Source of the DNA: Phenylobacterium aquaticum
GTDB lineage: Bacteria; Pseudomonadota; Alphaproteobacteria; Caulobacterales; Caulobacteraceae
Assembly (NCBI RefSeq): GCF_022695515.1
Contig: NZ_JALDPT010000006.1
Location: 120,195-184,194 of the forward strand
Length of the DNA stretch: 64,000 bases
Reading direction: 5' to 3'
This document shows positions 46,543-55,924 of this stretch, one piece after another. The position numbers and the translations under genes are program-made. Below the pieces are notes generated by a model, which did no database searches, had not been told where the DNA came from, and saw nothing but the letters and a program-made list of their open reading frames with translations. Every line of letters starts with the position of its first letter. Positions within the stretch are counted from its first letter, which is position 1.

Positions 46543-47117
46543 CGGCTTTGAACCTCTCGCGGCTGCACTTTCCCGTCACCACCCTCGGCCCGGGTCGCCG
46601 GATCGGCGTGTGGGTCCAGGGCTGTTCCATCCGGTGTCCGGGCTGCATATCGGCCGACACATGGCCGTCGGACCGAGGCGGTTCCACGGTGGAGGAAGTA
46701 CTTCAAGCCATCGACGCGTGGGCGGACGACGCCGACGGCCTCACGGTCTCGGGCGGCGAACCGTTCGAGCAACTTGAAGCCTTGGAGGCCTTGCTGTGCG
46801 GTTGGCGACGGCGGAGCGCCGGCGATGTGCTGGTCTTCACTGGATATGCCTTTGCGGCGGTGGCGGAGTGGATCGACGCGCGGCCTGGTTTGATCGACGC
46901 CGTAATCGCCGGCCCCTATCGGCGCGACGTCTCCCAAACCTTGGCGCTGCGGGGGAGTGACAACCAAACGCTCCATATCCTGACCGAAGCCGGTCGTCGG
47001 TTCGAAACCTACGAGCGGCCTGTAGGCGCGGGTGACCTCAAGCTTGACGTGATGTTCGATGCCGATGGCGGCGCTTGGTTTGCGGGCATCCCCGCGCGGG
47101 CGATTTCCAGCGCCTAA
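46539..47117 (+). CDS. Radical SAM, NrdG/activase-like 4Fe-4S protein
   Basis: The 192-residue protein has the cluster motif Cys29-x3-Cys33-x2-Cys36 in WVQGCSIRCPGC, followed by SAM-binding TVSGGEPFEQLEALEALL and a short partial barrel. It is close in size and pattern to anaerobic ribonucleotide-reductase activases (NrdG), which make a glycyl radical on a partner. However, no glycyl-radical enzyme lies nearby, so its target in this operon is open. Four bases overlap with the upstream ClpB-like gene; the next gene follows after 64 bp. A redox or peptide-modifying role within the complex is inference. Confidence 0.88.
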   Translation: MTALNLSRLHFPVTTLGPGRRIGVWVQGCSIRCPGCISADTWPSDRGGSTVEEVLQAIDAWADDADGLTVSGGEPFEQLEALEALLCGWRRRSAGDVLVFTGYAFAAVAEWIDARPGLIDAVIAGPYRRDVSQTLALRGSDNQTLHILTEAGRRFETYERPVGAGDLKLDVMFDADGGAWFAGIPARAISSA

Positions 47118-47181
47118 GGACCGCACTTAAGGCGCAAGGCCATCGAGTGATCCTCTCAGACAAGGTCGGAGCAGACGCACC

Positions 47182-49920
47182 ATGATGATGCGGTTCTGCC
47201 CCAACTGCGAAACCGAACGGTCGATCACCGAACTGGTGTGTGAAGGCGAGTTCGAAGGTGGACCTTGCCAGTGGGACCTGGCCGGTTTGCCTCTGCGCGC
47301 CGAGGGTTGGCGGCCGCCAGCCGCCGTGACCGCCGCGGCGGATGCGAGCGGCGCGCCCACTTGCGCCAATGGCCACACCGTAGACCCGGGCGACCTGATG
47401 TGCCCGGTCTGTGGCGTCGACCTGGATGCGACCGATGTCGAGGGCCCGGGGGCCCAGGCGGAGGCCACCGAGATCGCCGGTTGGCGGCTGGAGCGCACCT
47501 TGCCGGCCACGGGCGAGGCGGAGGCCCGGTATCTGGCGACGAAGGATGGCCAAGGCGCGATCCTTACCCTTTACGCCTTGGGGCGTGAGCCGGACGCGGA
47601 GGTCTATGACGTCCTTCGCAGCCTGCCCCGCGACCACGTCCCTGAGGTCCTGGAAACGGGTCGCTGGGAGCACCGCGCCTATGAAGTCAGCGAAGACCTG
47701 AAGGGCGGCACCCTGGCCGACCTTGGTCTGCTACCCAACGACATGGAGACCTTCGCCAAGGTCCTGGAGGAAGTCGGCGGCGCGCTCGGAGCGTTCGGGG
47801 AGTGCGGCCTGCGCCATCGCGACCTCAGGCCGGGCGCCATACTCGTCCGAGCCCGCGAACCCCTCGATCTGGTGGTCACCGGCTTTGGGTCCGCGCGACT
47901 GTCGGAGTTCGATCTCGATATCGTCTCGCCCTTGGAAACCACCCGCTACACGGCGCCGGAGGCTCTCGCCGGTGGCGTCGCCGCGGCGAGCGACTGGTGG
48001 AGCCTCGGCATGGTGCTGCTTGAACAGGTGACCCGCGGGGCCTGCTTCGAAGGTGTCAACGACCAGGCGTTCCTGATCCATATCCTCACCAACGGGGCGC
48101 CGATCCCAGAAGACATCGACCCCGGTCTTGGCTTGCTATTGCGAGGCCTGTTGGCCCGCGATCGGCGTGAGCGCTGGGGGTGGGACGAAGTCCAGCGGTG
48201 GCTGGCTGGCGACCCGCCTGCCGCGCCAGCCTCCGCTCGTGGACCGAAGGATCTCCAAAGCTCGCAGACTCTTCGGCTGGGCGCACGAGCCTACGGCGCA
48301 GCGACAGCCTTCGCCTTGGCGGCGGCCGAGGCGGCGAATTGGGACGAGGCCCGCGGCCTGCTGCTCAGCGGCGCCGTCGCCACCTGGTGCGAGGACGCAG
48401 GCTTCGGCGCGCCGCTCCAGCGGGACCTCACCCAATTGAGTCAAATGACGGACGTGTCGGAAGATATCCGGCTGGCCCTTGCCCTGAAGGCGCTCAACCC
48501 CGCCATGCCGTTGGCTTGCCGTGGCGAGATCATCACGCCCGGCTGGTTGCTCGACCACCCGGAAGCCGGCTACGCGCTGATCAGCGGCCCGGCTCCGGAC
48601 TTGCTCAAGCGCAAGGACGCCGAGCCTTGGCTCTGGCGGTTGAAGGCCCGGTCGGAGCAGATCCGCGATCGTGCGCGACAACTTGAAGTCCAGTTGAGCG
48701 AGCCCGAATTGCAGGTGCACCTGCTCTCCACGTCCAAGGCGCGCCTGGCGGCCGTCTGGGCGGAGCGTCGTCGCCTCCTGCCGGACACCGATCATCCAGG
48801 TCTCATCGCCTTGCTCGAGCGGCGGCTGGCGAGCGAGGACGACTACATCCTGCTGCTCAGCGCCGATGTCGGACAGTTCCGGACCGCTGACGTGCTCCTC
48901 GACGAGGCCGAAGAGATCGCGCGCCGAGCGGGTATCGACAGTTTCGAACGCGACGAGGCGGCGGCCTGGCTGCAGTCGCCGCGGCGGGACATTCACAGCG
49001 AGATCGAGGCGCGGCTGCAGGGCTTCGCCCGCTGCGAGTTGGAGCGCGTGGATGAATGGGCCGACCAATTCCGATTGGAACGCCGGCTTTCGATCGGCCG
49101 ATCCCTAGCTTTGCTCGCGGTCCCGCGAGATCGGTGGCGAGAACCTGCCAAGCAGGCCTATGTGGCGACTTTGCTGGACTTCTATTCGAAGCGCATCACT
49201 GGGGCCGTCATGCGCGGGCCCCTCACGCGCATGCTCATCGGCAAAACGACCGCCCGGCTGGACCTGACCGAACTGGGCGCCGCGCGACGTCCGGCTTCGG
49301 GCCTGCTCGACCATATCCTCCTGCGCAACGACCAGGTCATCGATCTCGACCCTCAAGTGCTGACGGACGATCCGCGGGTCGAGCGGCGGCTCAGGACGCT
49401 CTATGGCCATGCCACGCTCTACCGGCGGGATACCGGTATTGATGGGCTGTATCTCGGCTTCCCTTTCCTGGTCCTCCAGGAGGCCAAGGCGTCCGTGAAG
49501 CCACGGATCGCACCGATCCTGCTTTGGCCTGTCAAACTGAAGCCGGAAGTCGGTGCGCGCGGACGCGTGAGTCTGGGTTTTGACAGCGCGCGGGAAGAAG
49601 TGCGGCTCAACCCGGCCTTCGAGACCCTTTTGGGGCCCGACGCCGCCGCCCGCTGGCGCGATGCGGCGAACGAGATGCTCGGGCGCGCGACGCTCAACGC
49701 GGCGCAGGTGATGGACGCTTTCGCCGACCTGGTCGCCGAGACGTCCGGTAGCCAGCTCGTCGCCCTGCCCAACAAGGACGTGAAGGCGCAGGTCGGCCAT
49801 GACCAAATCGCCTGCGCCGCGGCGCTTTTCCATCTGGCCTATCTGGGCCAGGCGGTGATGGAAGACCTGCGCCAACTGCGCGGAATCCCGCCGGCGGCTC
49901 GAGCCTGGAGACGGCGTTGA
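47182..49920 (+). CDS. Double zinc-ribbon pseudokinase with DUF4011-like region
   Basis: The 912-residue product begins with two zinc ribbons: MMMRFCPNCETERSITELVC... and CANGHTVDPGDLMCPVCGVDL. A protein-kinase fold spans about residues 95-325: HRDLRPGAIL (His212-Arg213-Asp214) is the catalytic loop, but the metal-binding Asn is replaced by Ala, the DFG motif reads GFG (234-236), and the beta-3 Lys is not visible, so it is probably a pseudokinase. A long helical middle follows. The C-terminal part (about 730-870: IDGLYLGFPFLVLQEAK, APILLWPVKLKPE, GRVSLGFDSAREEVRLNPAF) looks like DUF4011, normally the N-terminal part of SF1 helicases. It overlaps the helicase gene by 4 bp. Adding one G at about 49897 fuses the two. 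Confidence 0.82.
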   Translation: MMMRFCPNCETERSITELVCEGEFEGGPCQWDLAGLPLRAEGWRPPAAVTAAADASGAPTCANGHTVDPGDLMCPVCGVDLDATDVEGPGAQAEATEIAGWRLERTLPATGEAEARYLATKDGQGAILTLYALGREPDAEVYDVLRSLPRDHVPEVLETGRWEHRAYEVSEDLKGGTLADLGLLPNDMETFAKVLEEVGGALGAFGECGLRHRDLRPGAILVRAREPLDLVVTGFGSARLSEFDLDIVSPLETTRYTAPEALAGGVAAASDWWSLGMVLLEQVTRGACFEGVNDQAFLIHILTNGAPIPEDIDPGLGLLLRGLLARDRRERWGWDEVQRWLAGDPPAAPASARGPKDLQSSQTLRLGARAYGAATAFALAAAEAANWDEARGLLLSGAVATWCEDAGFGAPLQRDLTQLSQMTDVSEDIRLALALKALNPAMPLACRGEIITPGWLLDHPEAGYALISGPAPDLLKRKDAEPWLWRLKARSEQIRDRARQLEVQLSEPELQVHLLSTSKARLAAVWAERRRLLPDTDHPGLIALLERRLASEDDYILLLSADVGQFRTADVLLDEAEEIARRAGIDSFERDEAAAWLQSPRRDIHSEIEARLQGFARCELERVDEWADQFRLERRLSIGRSLALLAVPRDRWREPAKQAYVATLLDFYSKRITGAVMRGPLTRMLIGKTTARLDLTELGAARRPASGLLDHILLRNDQVIDLDPQVLTDDPRVERRLRTLYGHATLYRRDTGIDGLYLGFPFLVLQEAKASVKPRIAPILLWPVKLKPEVGARGRVSLGFDSAREEVRLNPAFETLLGPDAAARWRDAANEMLGRATLNAAQVMDAFADLVAETSGSQLVALPNKDVKAQVGHDQIACAAALFHLAYLGQAVMEDLRQLRGIPPAARAWRRR

Positions 49921-52900
49921 AGGCTGGTGCGCTGGTGGAGCGACCGCAGACCCAGCGCCCGAAAGAGCTCGATCGGTTCTTCACGGCCGCCAGCGATCCA
50001 TCACAAGAGATGGCCGTCCTCGAGGCCCGGGACGCCCGCGGCCTGTTGATCGAGGGCCCTCCGGGCACCGGCAAGAGCCAAACCATCGTCAACATGGTCT
50101 CCGACGCCATCGGACGTCGCAAAAGCCTCCTGATCGTTTGCCAGAAGCAGGCCGCCCTGGAGGTGGTGCACAAACGACTTGAGGCCGAGGGGCTCGGCGA
50201 TCGCATCGTCATGATCAATGACGTCAATAAGGATCGCAAGCCGGTGATCCAGGCGATCCGCGATCAGCTCGAAGCCTTGTTCTCCCGGCCGGCGGGATCA
50301 TCCCTGTGGCTGCAGCAGCGTCAACAGACCGCGGCGCGGATCGAAGCGCTCGAAGCCGATCTCGACCAGCACCATGCAGCGCTGCATGCCGACGATTGGG
50401 CGAGCGGCTTGAGCTACCGACTGATCCTCAGCGATCTGATCGGGCTCTCCGAGGGATCTCGAGCGCCGGTCGATGCGCCCGGCTTGAGGGCGCTGCTGGG
50501 CCCGCTCGACGCTGGCCAAGTGGCGACCGTCCAAGAGGTGATTGGCCCGCTTGCCCGTCTTTGGCTGCCTGCGGCGTTCGAGGATAGCGAGCTTGAGGCC
50601 CTAAAGCCCTTCAGCCCGGACGCCGGCTCTTTGGGGGCGTTCAACGCCGATTGGGCCGCCTTCCAACTGGCCGAGCGAGGGCGTCAGGCCACCCTCGAGG
50701 CGACCCTTCAGGCGTTTCAGATCGAAGACCCGGGACCCTGGCGGGCCTGGGAGGCGCAATATGCACAACGCCTACTGGATTTGGACGATGGCGCACGCGA
50801 GCGCCTGGCGCGATGGCTGGACCTCCTGGGCCGGTCCACTGATCTGACCGTCATCCAAGACGACCTCGCCGCGATCATTGCGGGCCTGGCTGACCTTGCG
50901 CCGCGCGCGGACCTCAGCCCGGCCGCCGAAGTTGCGATCGGCATGACCTCCGACGACCTGGCGAAATGGGCCGGGACCGCCGACGCCCTAGCCCTGCCGC
51001 CGAGCTTCCTTCAACGCCTGTCGCCCGCCCGCTGGCTTATGGCGCGCCGTCTGAAGATCCTGCTGACCGGCAAGGCGGTCACCGCGCCCGACCTCCGTCA
51101 GGCGCTGCACGACGAGCTCGCCCTGCGCCCTTGGCGCCAACGCGCCGCAAGCGCCCTCCAGGCCTTGGGCGAACGCGGTTTGGACCTTGATACCGTGCCG
51201 ACGCAGAGCCTCCTGGCGGCGATGAGGACGTTGCGCTCGGAGTTGGAGGAGGCTGAAAGTCTTCGCAGAGATCTGGCGGAACATCCCGACGCCGTCGCGG
51301 CCATCGAGACGGCCCGTTTGGCGCGGCGCGACGCTGTCGAGACGCTGATCCAGCGGCATGAGCAGGGCTATCTTCGGCACGAGGCGCGCGGTTTGAGCCG
51401 CGCGGCTTTGTTGGCGCTCGAACCATGGTTTGCGGATAGCTGGCGGGATCTGAGGCGACAGGCGATCGATGAGGACCTCGCCAGTGGCGAAATCCTGTCG
51501 GGACTCGACGCAGCGATGCCGACCTTGGCGGCCTACCAACGGTTTCGGCCGAGGGCGGTCCAGTTGGATGGGCCGACCATCGCCATCCTGAAGGCTCTGC
51601 GAGCTGTGGCGCAGGCCCTGATGCAGGTTCCGGAACCGGAGCTCGAAACCGAGGTGCGACGGACGCTGGGACGCGAGTCGCGCCTGGCCTGGAAAGGCCG
51701 GTTGGAAGCTGGCACGCCGATCCTGCATTTCGAGGCGTCTGAACTCGAGGCCAAGGCTCGCGCCCTCGCACAAGCCGATGTCGAGATGCGCCGGCTTAAC
51801 CGCAGACTCCTGGTGGATGGCCTGGACGCCACACGCCTGCGGCCCGCTCGGGAGTGGGAGGACATCACCCGCCTTTCGGGTCAGAGGGCGAGGCGGTTGC
51901 GGGAATTCCTCGACCGGGGCGCAGACCTCGGCTTGATGAGCTTGCGGCCGATCTGGCTGATGAATCCCGATGTCGCGAGCCGGGTGCTGCCGCTGAAGAA
52001 GGCGCTGTTCGACACCGTCATCTACGACGAGGCGTCGCAGATGCCGATCGAGTATGCGCTGCCGAGCCTCTTTCGAAGCCGCTCGATGATCGTCAGCGGC
52101 GACGAGAAGCAGATGCCGCCCACCAACTTCTTCTCCAGCAAGGTTGAAAACGACGAGGCCGAGCTGTTCGAGGGGGACGCGGCGGAAGAGGGCGCGGGCG
52201 AAGACGACCGTGACGCCAACGCTGAAACTTGGAACCGGCGTGAGATCAAGGATTGCCCGGACCTCCTGCAGCTCGCCAAGACTGTCCTGCCGTCCACAAC
52301 GCTCCAGATCCACTATCGCTCGGCCTATCGCGAGCTGATTCAGTTCTCAAACGCCGCCTTTTACAATGGCCGGCTTAGTGTGCCGGCCCGGCACCCAGAC
52401 GCAGAGATCCGTCGCATTCAACCGATCGAGCTCGTTCGGGTCGATGGTGTCTATTTGGATCAGACCAACGAGGCCGAGGCCCGCAAAGTGGTCGACCTCG
52501 TGGCTGAGGCCTGGCGCGTCGCGCCAGCGGACCGGAAGACCCTCGGCGTGGTGACCTTCAATCGCCGCCAGGCCGACCTCATCGAGGAGGTGCTCGAAGG
52601 ACGTGCAGAGCGCGATCCTGTGTTCCGCGCCGCGCTGGCGCAGGAACGCGATCGGGTCGAGCACGGCGAAGACATGGGCTTCTTCGTCAAGAACGTCGAG
52701 AACGTGCAGGGCGATGAACGCGACATCATCGTGTTTTCCTCCACCTTCGGCCGCAACGACCAGGGCACGTTTCGGCGCGCCTTTGGCGTGTTGGGCCAAA
52801 GCGGCGGCGAGCGCCGTCTGAACGTGGCTGTCACGCGGGCCCGGGAGAAGGTGATCCTCGTCACCTCCATGCCGATCGCGGAAATTTCGGACATGCTCAC

Positions 52901-53387
52901 CACCCGGCGCGCGGCCGCCAGTCCGCGGGACTTCCTACAGGCCTACTTCGAGTATGCGCGGGCGGTTTCGGCGGGCGAGCTCGACAACGCCCGCGGCCTG
53001 ATGGCGCGGCTCAATCCGGACCGGCGTGGCGACGCGCGAGGCCTGGAAATCGACCAGGATGGATTCCAGGAGGCGGTGGCCGCCTATGTGAAATCCCTAG
53101 GTTGGGAGGTGCAGCCGGCGACCGATGCTGGAGCCTTCTCCCTCGATTTCGCCATCGAGGACCCGCGCACGGGACTTTACGGCCTGGGCATTGAGTGTGA
53201 CGCACCGCGGCACGCCCTGCTCGCAGAGGCTCGAGCCCGGGAAATGTGGCGTCCTGCAGTCCTTCAACGGTCCATCCCTGTGGTCCATCGCGTGTCTAGC
53301 CACGGTTGGTTCCACCGCCCCGAGGTGGAGAAGACACGCCTAAGATCGGCGATCGCCAAGGCTCTCAAGACAGGAATAGCGGCATGA
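49917..53387 (+). CDS. SF1 helicase with C-terminal endonuclease-like domain
   Basis: The 1156-residue protein starts ...RFFTAASDPSQEMAVLEARDARGLLIEGPPGTGKSQTIVN, with Walker A at about residues 47-54. After an insert of about 560 residues come Walker B/motif II DEASQMPIEYALPSLF, motif III SGDEKQMPP and motif VI NVAVTRAREKVILVTS: a DNA2/NAM7-type SF1 helicase. Residues 1050-1156 (AYVKSLGWEVQP...SLDFAIEDPRTGLYGLGIECDAPRH...VVHRVSSHGWF) match the Vsr/REase_MTES_1575-like nuclease fold with Asp and Glu-x-Asp positions. The start codon TTG at 49917 is weak, and the first residues align better as a continuation of the upstream DUF4011 frame. The whole would be a protein of about 2070 residues. Confidence 0.86.
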   Translation: MKAGALVERPQTQRPKELDRFFTAASDPSQEMAVLEARDARGLLIEGPPGTGKSQTIVNMVSDAIGRRKSLLIVCQKQAALEVVHKRLEAEGLGDRIVMINDVNKDRKPVIQAIRDQLEALFSRPAGSSLWLQQRQQTAARIEALEADLDQHHAALHADDWASGLSYRLILSDLIGLSEGSRAPVDAPGLRALLGPLDAGQVATVQEVIGPLARLWLPAAFEDSELEALKPFSPDAGSLGAFNADWAAFQLAERGRQATLEATLQAFQIEDPGPWRAWEAQYAQRLLDLDDGARERLARWLDLLGRSTDLTVIQDDLAAIIAGLADLAPRADLSPAAEVAIGMTSDDLAKWAGTADALALPPSFLQRLSPARWLMARRLKILLTGKAVTAPDLRQALHDELALRPWRQRAASALQALGERGLDLDTVPTQSLLAAMRTLRSELEEAESLRRDLAEHPDAVAAIETARLARRDAVETLIQRHEQGYLRHEARGLSRAALLALEPWFADSWRDLRRQAIDEDLASGEILSGLDAAMPTLAAYQRFRPRAVQLDGPTIAILKALRAVAQALMQVPEPELETEVRRTLGRESRLAWKGRLEAGTPILHFEASELEAKARALAQADVEMRRLNRRLLVDGLDATRLRPAREWEDITRLSGQRARRLREFLDRGADLGLMSLRPIWLMNPDVASRVLPLKKALFDTVIYDEASQMPIEYALPSLFRSRSMIVSGDEKQMPPTNFFSSKVENDEAELFEGDAAEEGAGEDDRDANAETWNRREIKDCPDLLQLAKTVLPSTTLQIHYRSAYRELIQFSNAAFYNGRLSVPARHPDAEIRRIQPIELVRVDGVYLDQTNEAEARKVVDLVAEAWRVAPADRKTLGVVTFNRRQADLIEEVLEGRAERDPVFRAALAQERDRVEHGEDMGFFVKNVENVQGDERDIIVFSSTFGRNDQGTFRRAFGVLGQSGGERRLNVAVTRAREKVILVTSMPIAEISDMLTTRRAAASPRDFLQAYFEYARAVSAGELDNARGLMARLNPDRRGDARGLEIDQDGFQEAVAAYVKSLGWEVQPATDAGAFSLDFAIEDPRTGLYGLGIECDAPRHALLAEARAREMWRPAVLQRSIPVVHRVSSHGWFHRPEVEKTRLRSAIAKALKTGIAA

Positions 53388-54730
53388 GTGGCCCCAAGGT
53401 GGTGCGGATCGTGACCCGTGAGGAACTCGTCACCCTTTGTGAAGGCCACCTCGCGCGTGTCGGCGCCGCGGTGGCGGAGTGGGTTCGGGTGGGGCGGCGA
53501 AACGACTGCATATCGGAAGCCGATGTCGCGCAGGCGGAGGCGCGATTGGCGCGGCTGCGCATCTTGCTGACCGACGATCGGTTCATGGACCTGCAGAAGC
53601 AGGCGCCTCGGGAGATCGCTTTCCTGCACCAGGATCTGCAGGACCGGTTGACCAAAGTGGCCGAGGCCGCCGCGACGGCCCGGTCGGTCCAGCGCCGTCA
53701 GGCTGACGCGGCCGGCGCGCTGTTGCGTGCCCTCCAGAGACGAGGGACCGATCTTCCGCCCGACCTGGAAGCGGCGCTGGCGAAGGTCGCAGCGGGTCAA
53801 GCCGACCCCGACACCATGGCTAAGGGGTTCGCCCTTCTAAGTGCGGACAGCAGTTCCGACCGGCAGGCGCGGCACGCGCTCGCGCAGAGCCTGAAGGATG
53901 GTGCCGCCCTCCAAACCCTTGCTGGGTGGATCTCCGAGCAGCCAGGCGCATCCGCCGATCCACTCTACGCCCGCCTTGAAACGCGCCTTGCCGAACTGGC
54001 GCTAATCGCCGAGTCCAAGGTCATCAAAACCTTCGAGGCTCGCTTGCAGGCTGCGCGGTCGGCCGAGGAGGAGTCCCGCCGCAATCTGCTCCTCGACAGC
54101 CTCGAGCTCGACCTTGCCGCGGAATTGGTCGGCGCTCGCAAGGATGCTGCGGCGCGGGAAGATTTCCAGATGGTCTTGGCGGAACTGGCCCTGGCGGACC
54201 CCGTCGCCCATCAGGACCTGACAAAGCGCTGGGAAATCCGCGACGGAAACGTCGTCGACCTTGTCGCGGAAGCCACCAGGGTGCTGTGCCTTCGCCGAGA
54301 CGCCCAGGCGGCTGCCGCCCGGCGCGCAGCGGTCCTCCAGGGCCTTGCCGGCCTCGGTTATGAAGTCGGGGCGGACCTTGCTACGGCCTGGGTGGAGCAC
54401 GGGCGGGTCGTGCTGCGTAAAGTCGCACAACCCGACTATGGCGTTGAGGTTTCCGGTGACCCATCCGTGGCCAGAATGCAGATGCGCGTCGTGGCGTTTG
54501 GCGAGGCCGGGGCTGGACCCAACCTGGCGCGCGACAGCGATGCTGAGACACTCTGGTGCGGTGATGTCGCCGTCCTCCAGCAGGGGCTGGCTGAACTAGG
54601 CGGAGGCCTCGTCATCGAGCGCGCCCAGCCGGTTGGCGCCACCCCGCTGAAGCGCGTCGCACTTCCGGCGACCGCACTCAGTCAGGACGCTCGCGAGGGG
54701 CCGATCACCCAAACTCGAACCGTATCATAG
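53384..54730 (+). CDS. Helical protein of unknown function in the conflict-type operon
   Basis: The 448-residue protein (ATG 53384, overlapping the helicase stop by ATGA) begins MSGPKVVRIVTREELVTLCE and is almost wholly helical. Residues 60-260 are an Ala/Arg/Glu-rich coiled-coil region; residues 330-430 form an alpha/beta part (LAGLGYEVGADLATAWVEHGRVVLRKVAQPDYGVEVSGDP). No known catalytic motif is seen. The position in the operon suggests that it is a structural or targeting subunit for the helicase protein. I do not recognise the family. Confidence 0.8.
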   Translation: MSGPKVVRIVTREELVTLCEGHLARVGAAVAEWVRVGRRNDCISEADVAQAEARLARLRILLTDDRFMDLQKQAPREIAFLHQDLQDRLTKVAEAAATARSVQRRQADAAGALLRALQRRGTDLPPDLEAALAKVAAGQADPDTMAKGFALLSADSSSDRQARHALAQSLKDGAALQTLAGWISEQPGASADPLYARLETRLAELALIAESKVIKTFEARLQAARSAEEESRRNLLLDSLELDLAAELVGARKDAAAREDFQMVLAELALADPVAHQDLTKRWEIRDGNVVDLVAEATRVLCLRRDAQAAAARRAAVLQGLAGLGYEVGADLATAWVEHGRVVLRKVAQPDYGVEVSGDPSVARMQMRVVAFGEAGAGPNLARDSDAETLWCGDVAVLQQGLAELGGGLVIERAQPVGATPLKRVALPATALSQDAREGPITQTRTVS

Positions 54731-54827
54731 CATTTCGCGTCAAAAGGGTCTCGACAGGAAGGGCCCGCTAAGGAAGCAATGGGCTGTGCGGCCGGGGGGC
54801 CGTAGGTCAGACCAGTGAGGAGGGCGC

Positions 54828-55832
54828 ATGGTCACCTATCGGCAAGCCGGGCGCGGCATGGTTCGTACTCTTCGTGCGATAGATCGCGAAGCCAAGCGGG
54901 CGCAACGCCAGCGCGTCGCCTACGAAAGGGCGGCCCAAAGGCAGGCTCTTCTCGAAGCTTCGGCGGATGCTGCGCAGCAGTATGAGGCATTGATCGCGGC
55001 CCTGATCGGCGCGCATCGGATCGCCTTCCGTCGTCGGGACTGGCTGACGCTCGCGACCGAGCCCGTGCCGCCTATCCCTCAACCCAGTACGGAGAAAGAA
55101 GACGCTGCGCGGCTGGTCGAGACGGCGTATCGGCCGGGCTGGTTCGCCCGGACGTTTGGGCTAGAAGCGGGCCAGCGCTCGAAGCTCGCTGCAGCCGTCC
55201 TGGCTGGCCGCGCCGCCGACGAGGTCGATTTGGAGAACCGTATCCAAGCCGCCGATGCCCGGCGATCCGAAATCGAATTCGCCCAAAGTGTAGTGGCGCA
55301 AGACCACGCCGCGACCGCCGAGGCCTTAGATCGCTACAGTGAGTTGGGAGGTCTGCCGTTCTCACTCGAAGAGGTCGATGTCGTCTTCACAGAAGACAAG
55401 CGCTTGATCGCCATGGTCGACGGCCTCGACCTGGAGGACATGCCCGAACAATCCGTAACACTCCTCCAGTCTGGCAAAGCCTCGATCAAGGCTCTTGCGC
55501 GCACCCGGATTCTCGAGCTGCATCGCGACACGATCTGCGCGGGCTCCATGCGTGTGGCTCTGGAGTGCCTCCAAACGCTGCCGCTCGATGCGGTCGAGGT
55601 GGTGATGCACACGGACATCCTCGATCCGGCCACTGGGCATATCCAAAGCGAGCCGGTCCTATATCTGCGGGTCGCCGCCCAAGCCCTCGAAACGCTCAAC
55701 CTTGTGCGCTCGGAAGCGTCTCCGTTGGTGGAGCGGTTGGGCGGACATTTTGATTGGAACAAGCGGGACGGATTCCGCGCCATCAATCTGGCGGCGTTCA
55801 ATGTGCCGACGGATACCGTGATCGAAGCCTAA
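54828..55832 (+). CDS. Helical protein of unknown function, last gene of the operon
   Basis: ATG 54828 follows a strong GAGGAGG, and the frame gives 334 residues. The N-terminal 60 residues are basic and helical (MVTYRQAGRGMVRTLRAIDREAKRAQRQRVAYERAAQRQALLE), then a helical region with a Trp/Pro patch (YRPGWFARTFGLE) and a C-terminal alpha/beta part (VALECLQTLPLDAVEVVMHTDILDPATGHIQSEPVLYLRVA). It resembles regulatory or adaptor proteins near AAA+ systems, but no family is recognised. The 97-bp gap before it could hold a weak internal promoter; otherwise it continues the operon. Confidence 0.78.
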   Translation: MVTYRQAGRGMVRTLRAIDREAKRAQRQRVAYERAAQRQALLEASADAAQQYEALIAALIGAHRIAFRRRDWLTLATEPVPPIPQPSTEKEDAARLVETAYRPGWFARTFGLEAGQRSKLAAAVLAGRAADEVDLENRIQAADARRSEIEFAQSVVAQDHAATAEALDRYSELGGLPFSLEEVDVVFTEDKRLIAMVDGLDLEDMPEQSVTLLQSGKASIKALARTRILELHRDTICAGSMRVALECLQTLPLDAVEVVMHTDILDPATGHIQSEPVLYLRVAAQALETLNLVRSEASPLVERLGGHFDWNKRDGFRAINLAAFNVPTDTVIEA

Positions 55833-55924
55833 GATCGTCGTGCGGCCGCGCCCACAACCGAGGGTGAATTGACTCCACCGTTCCCACGGAGAAGAACATA
55901 AGGGGAACATAGTGGGAGTTGAAT

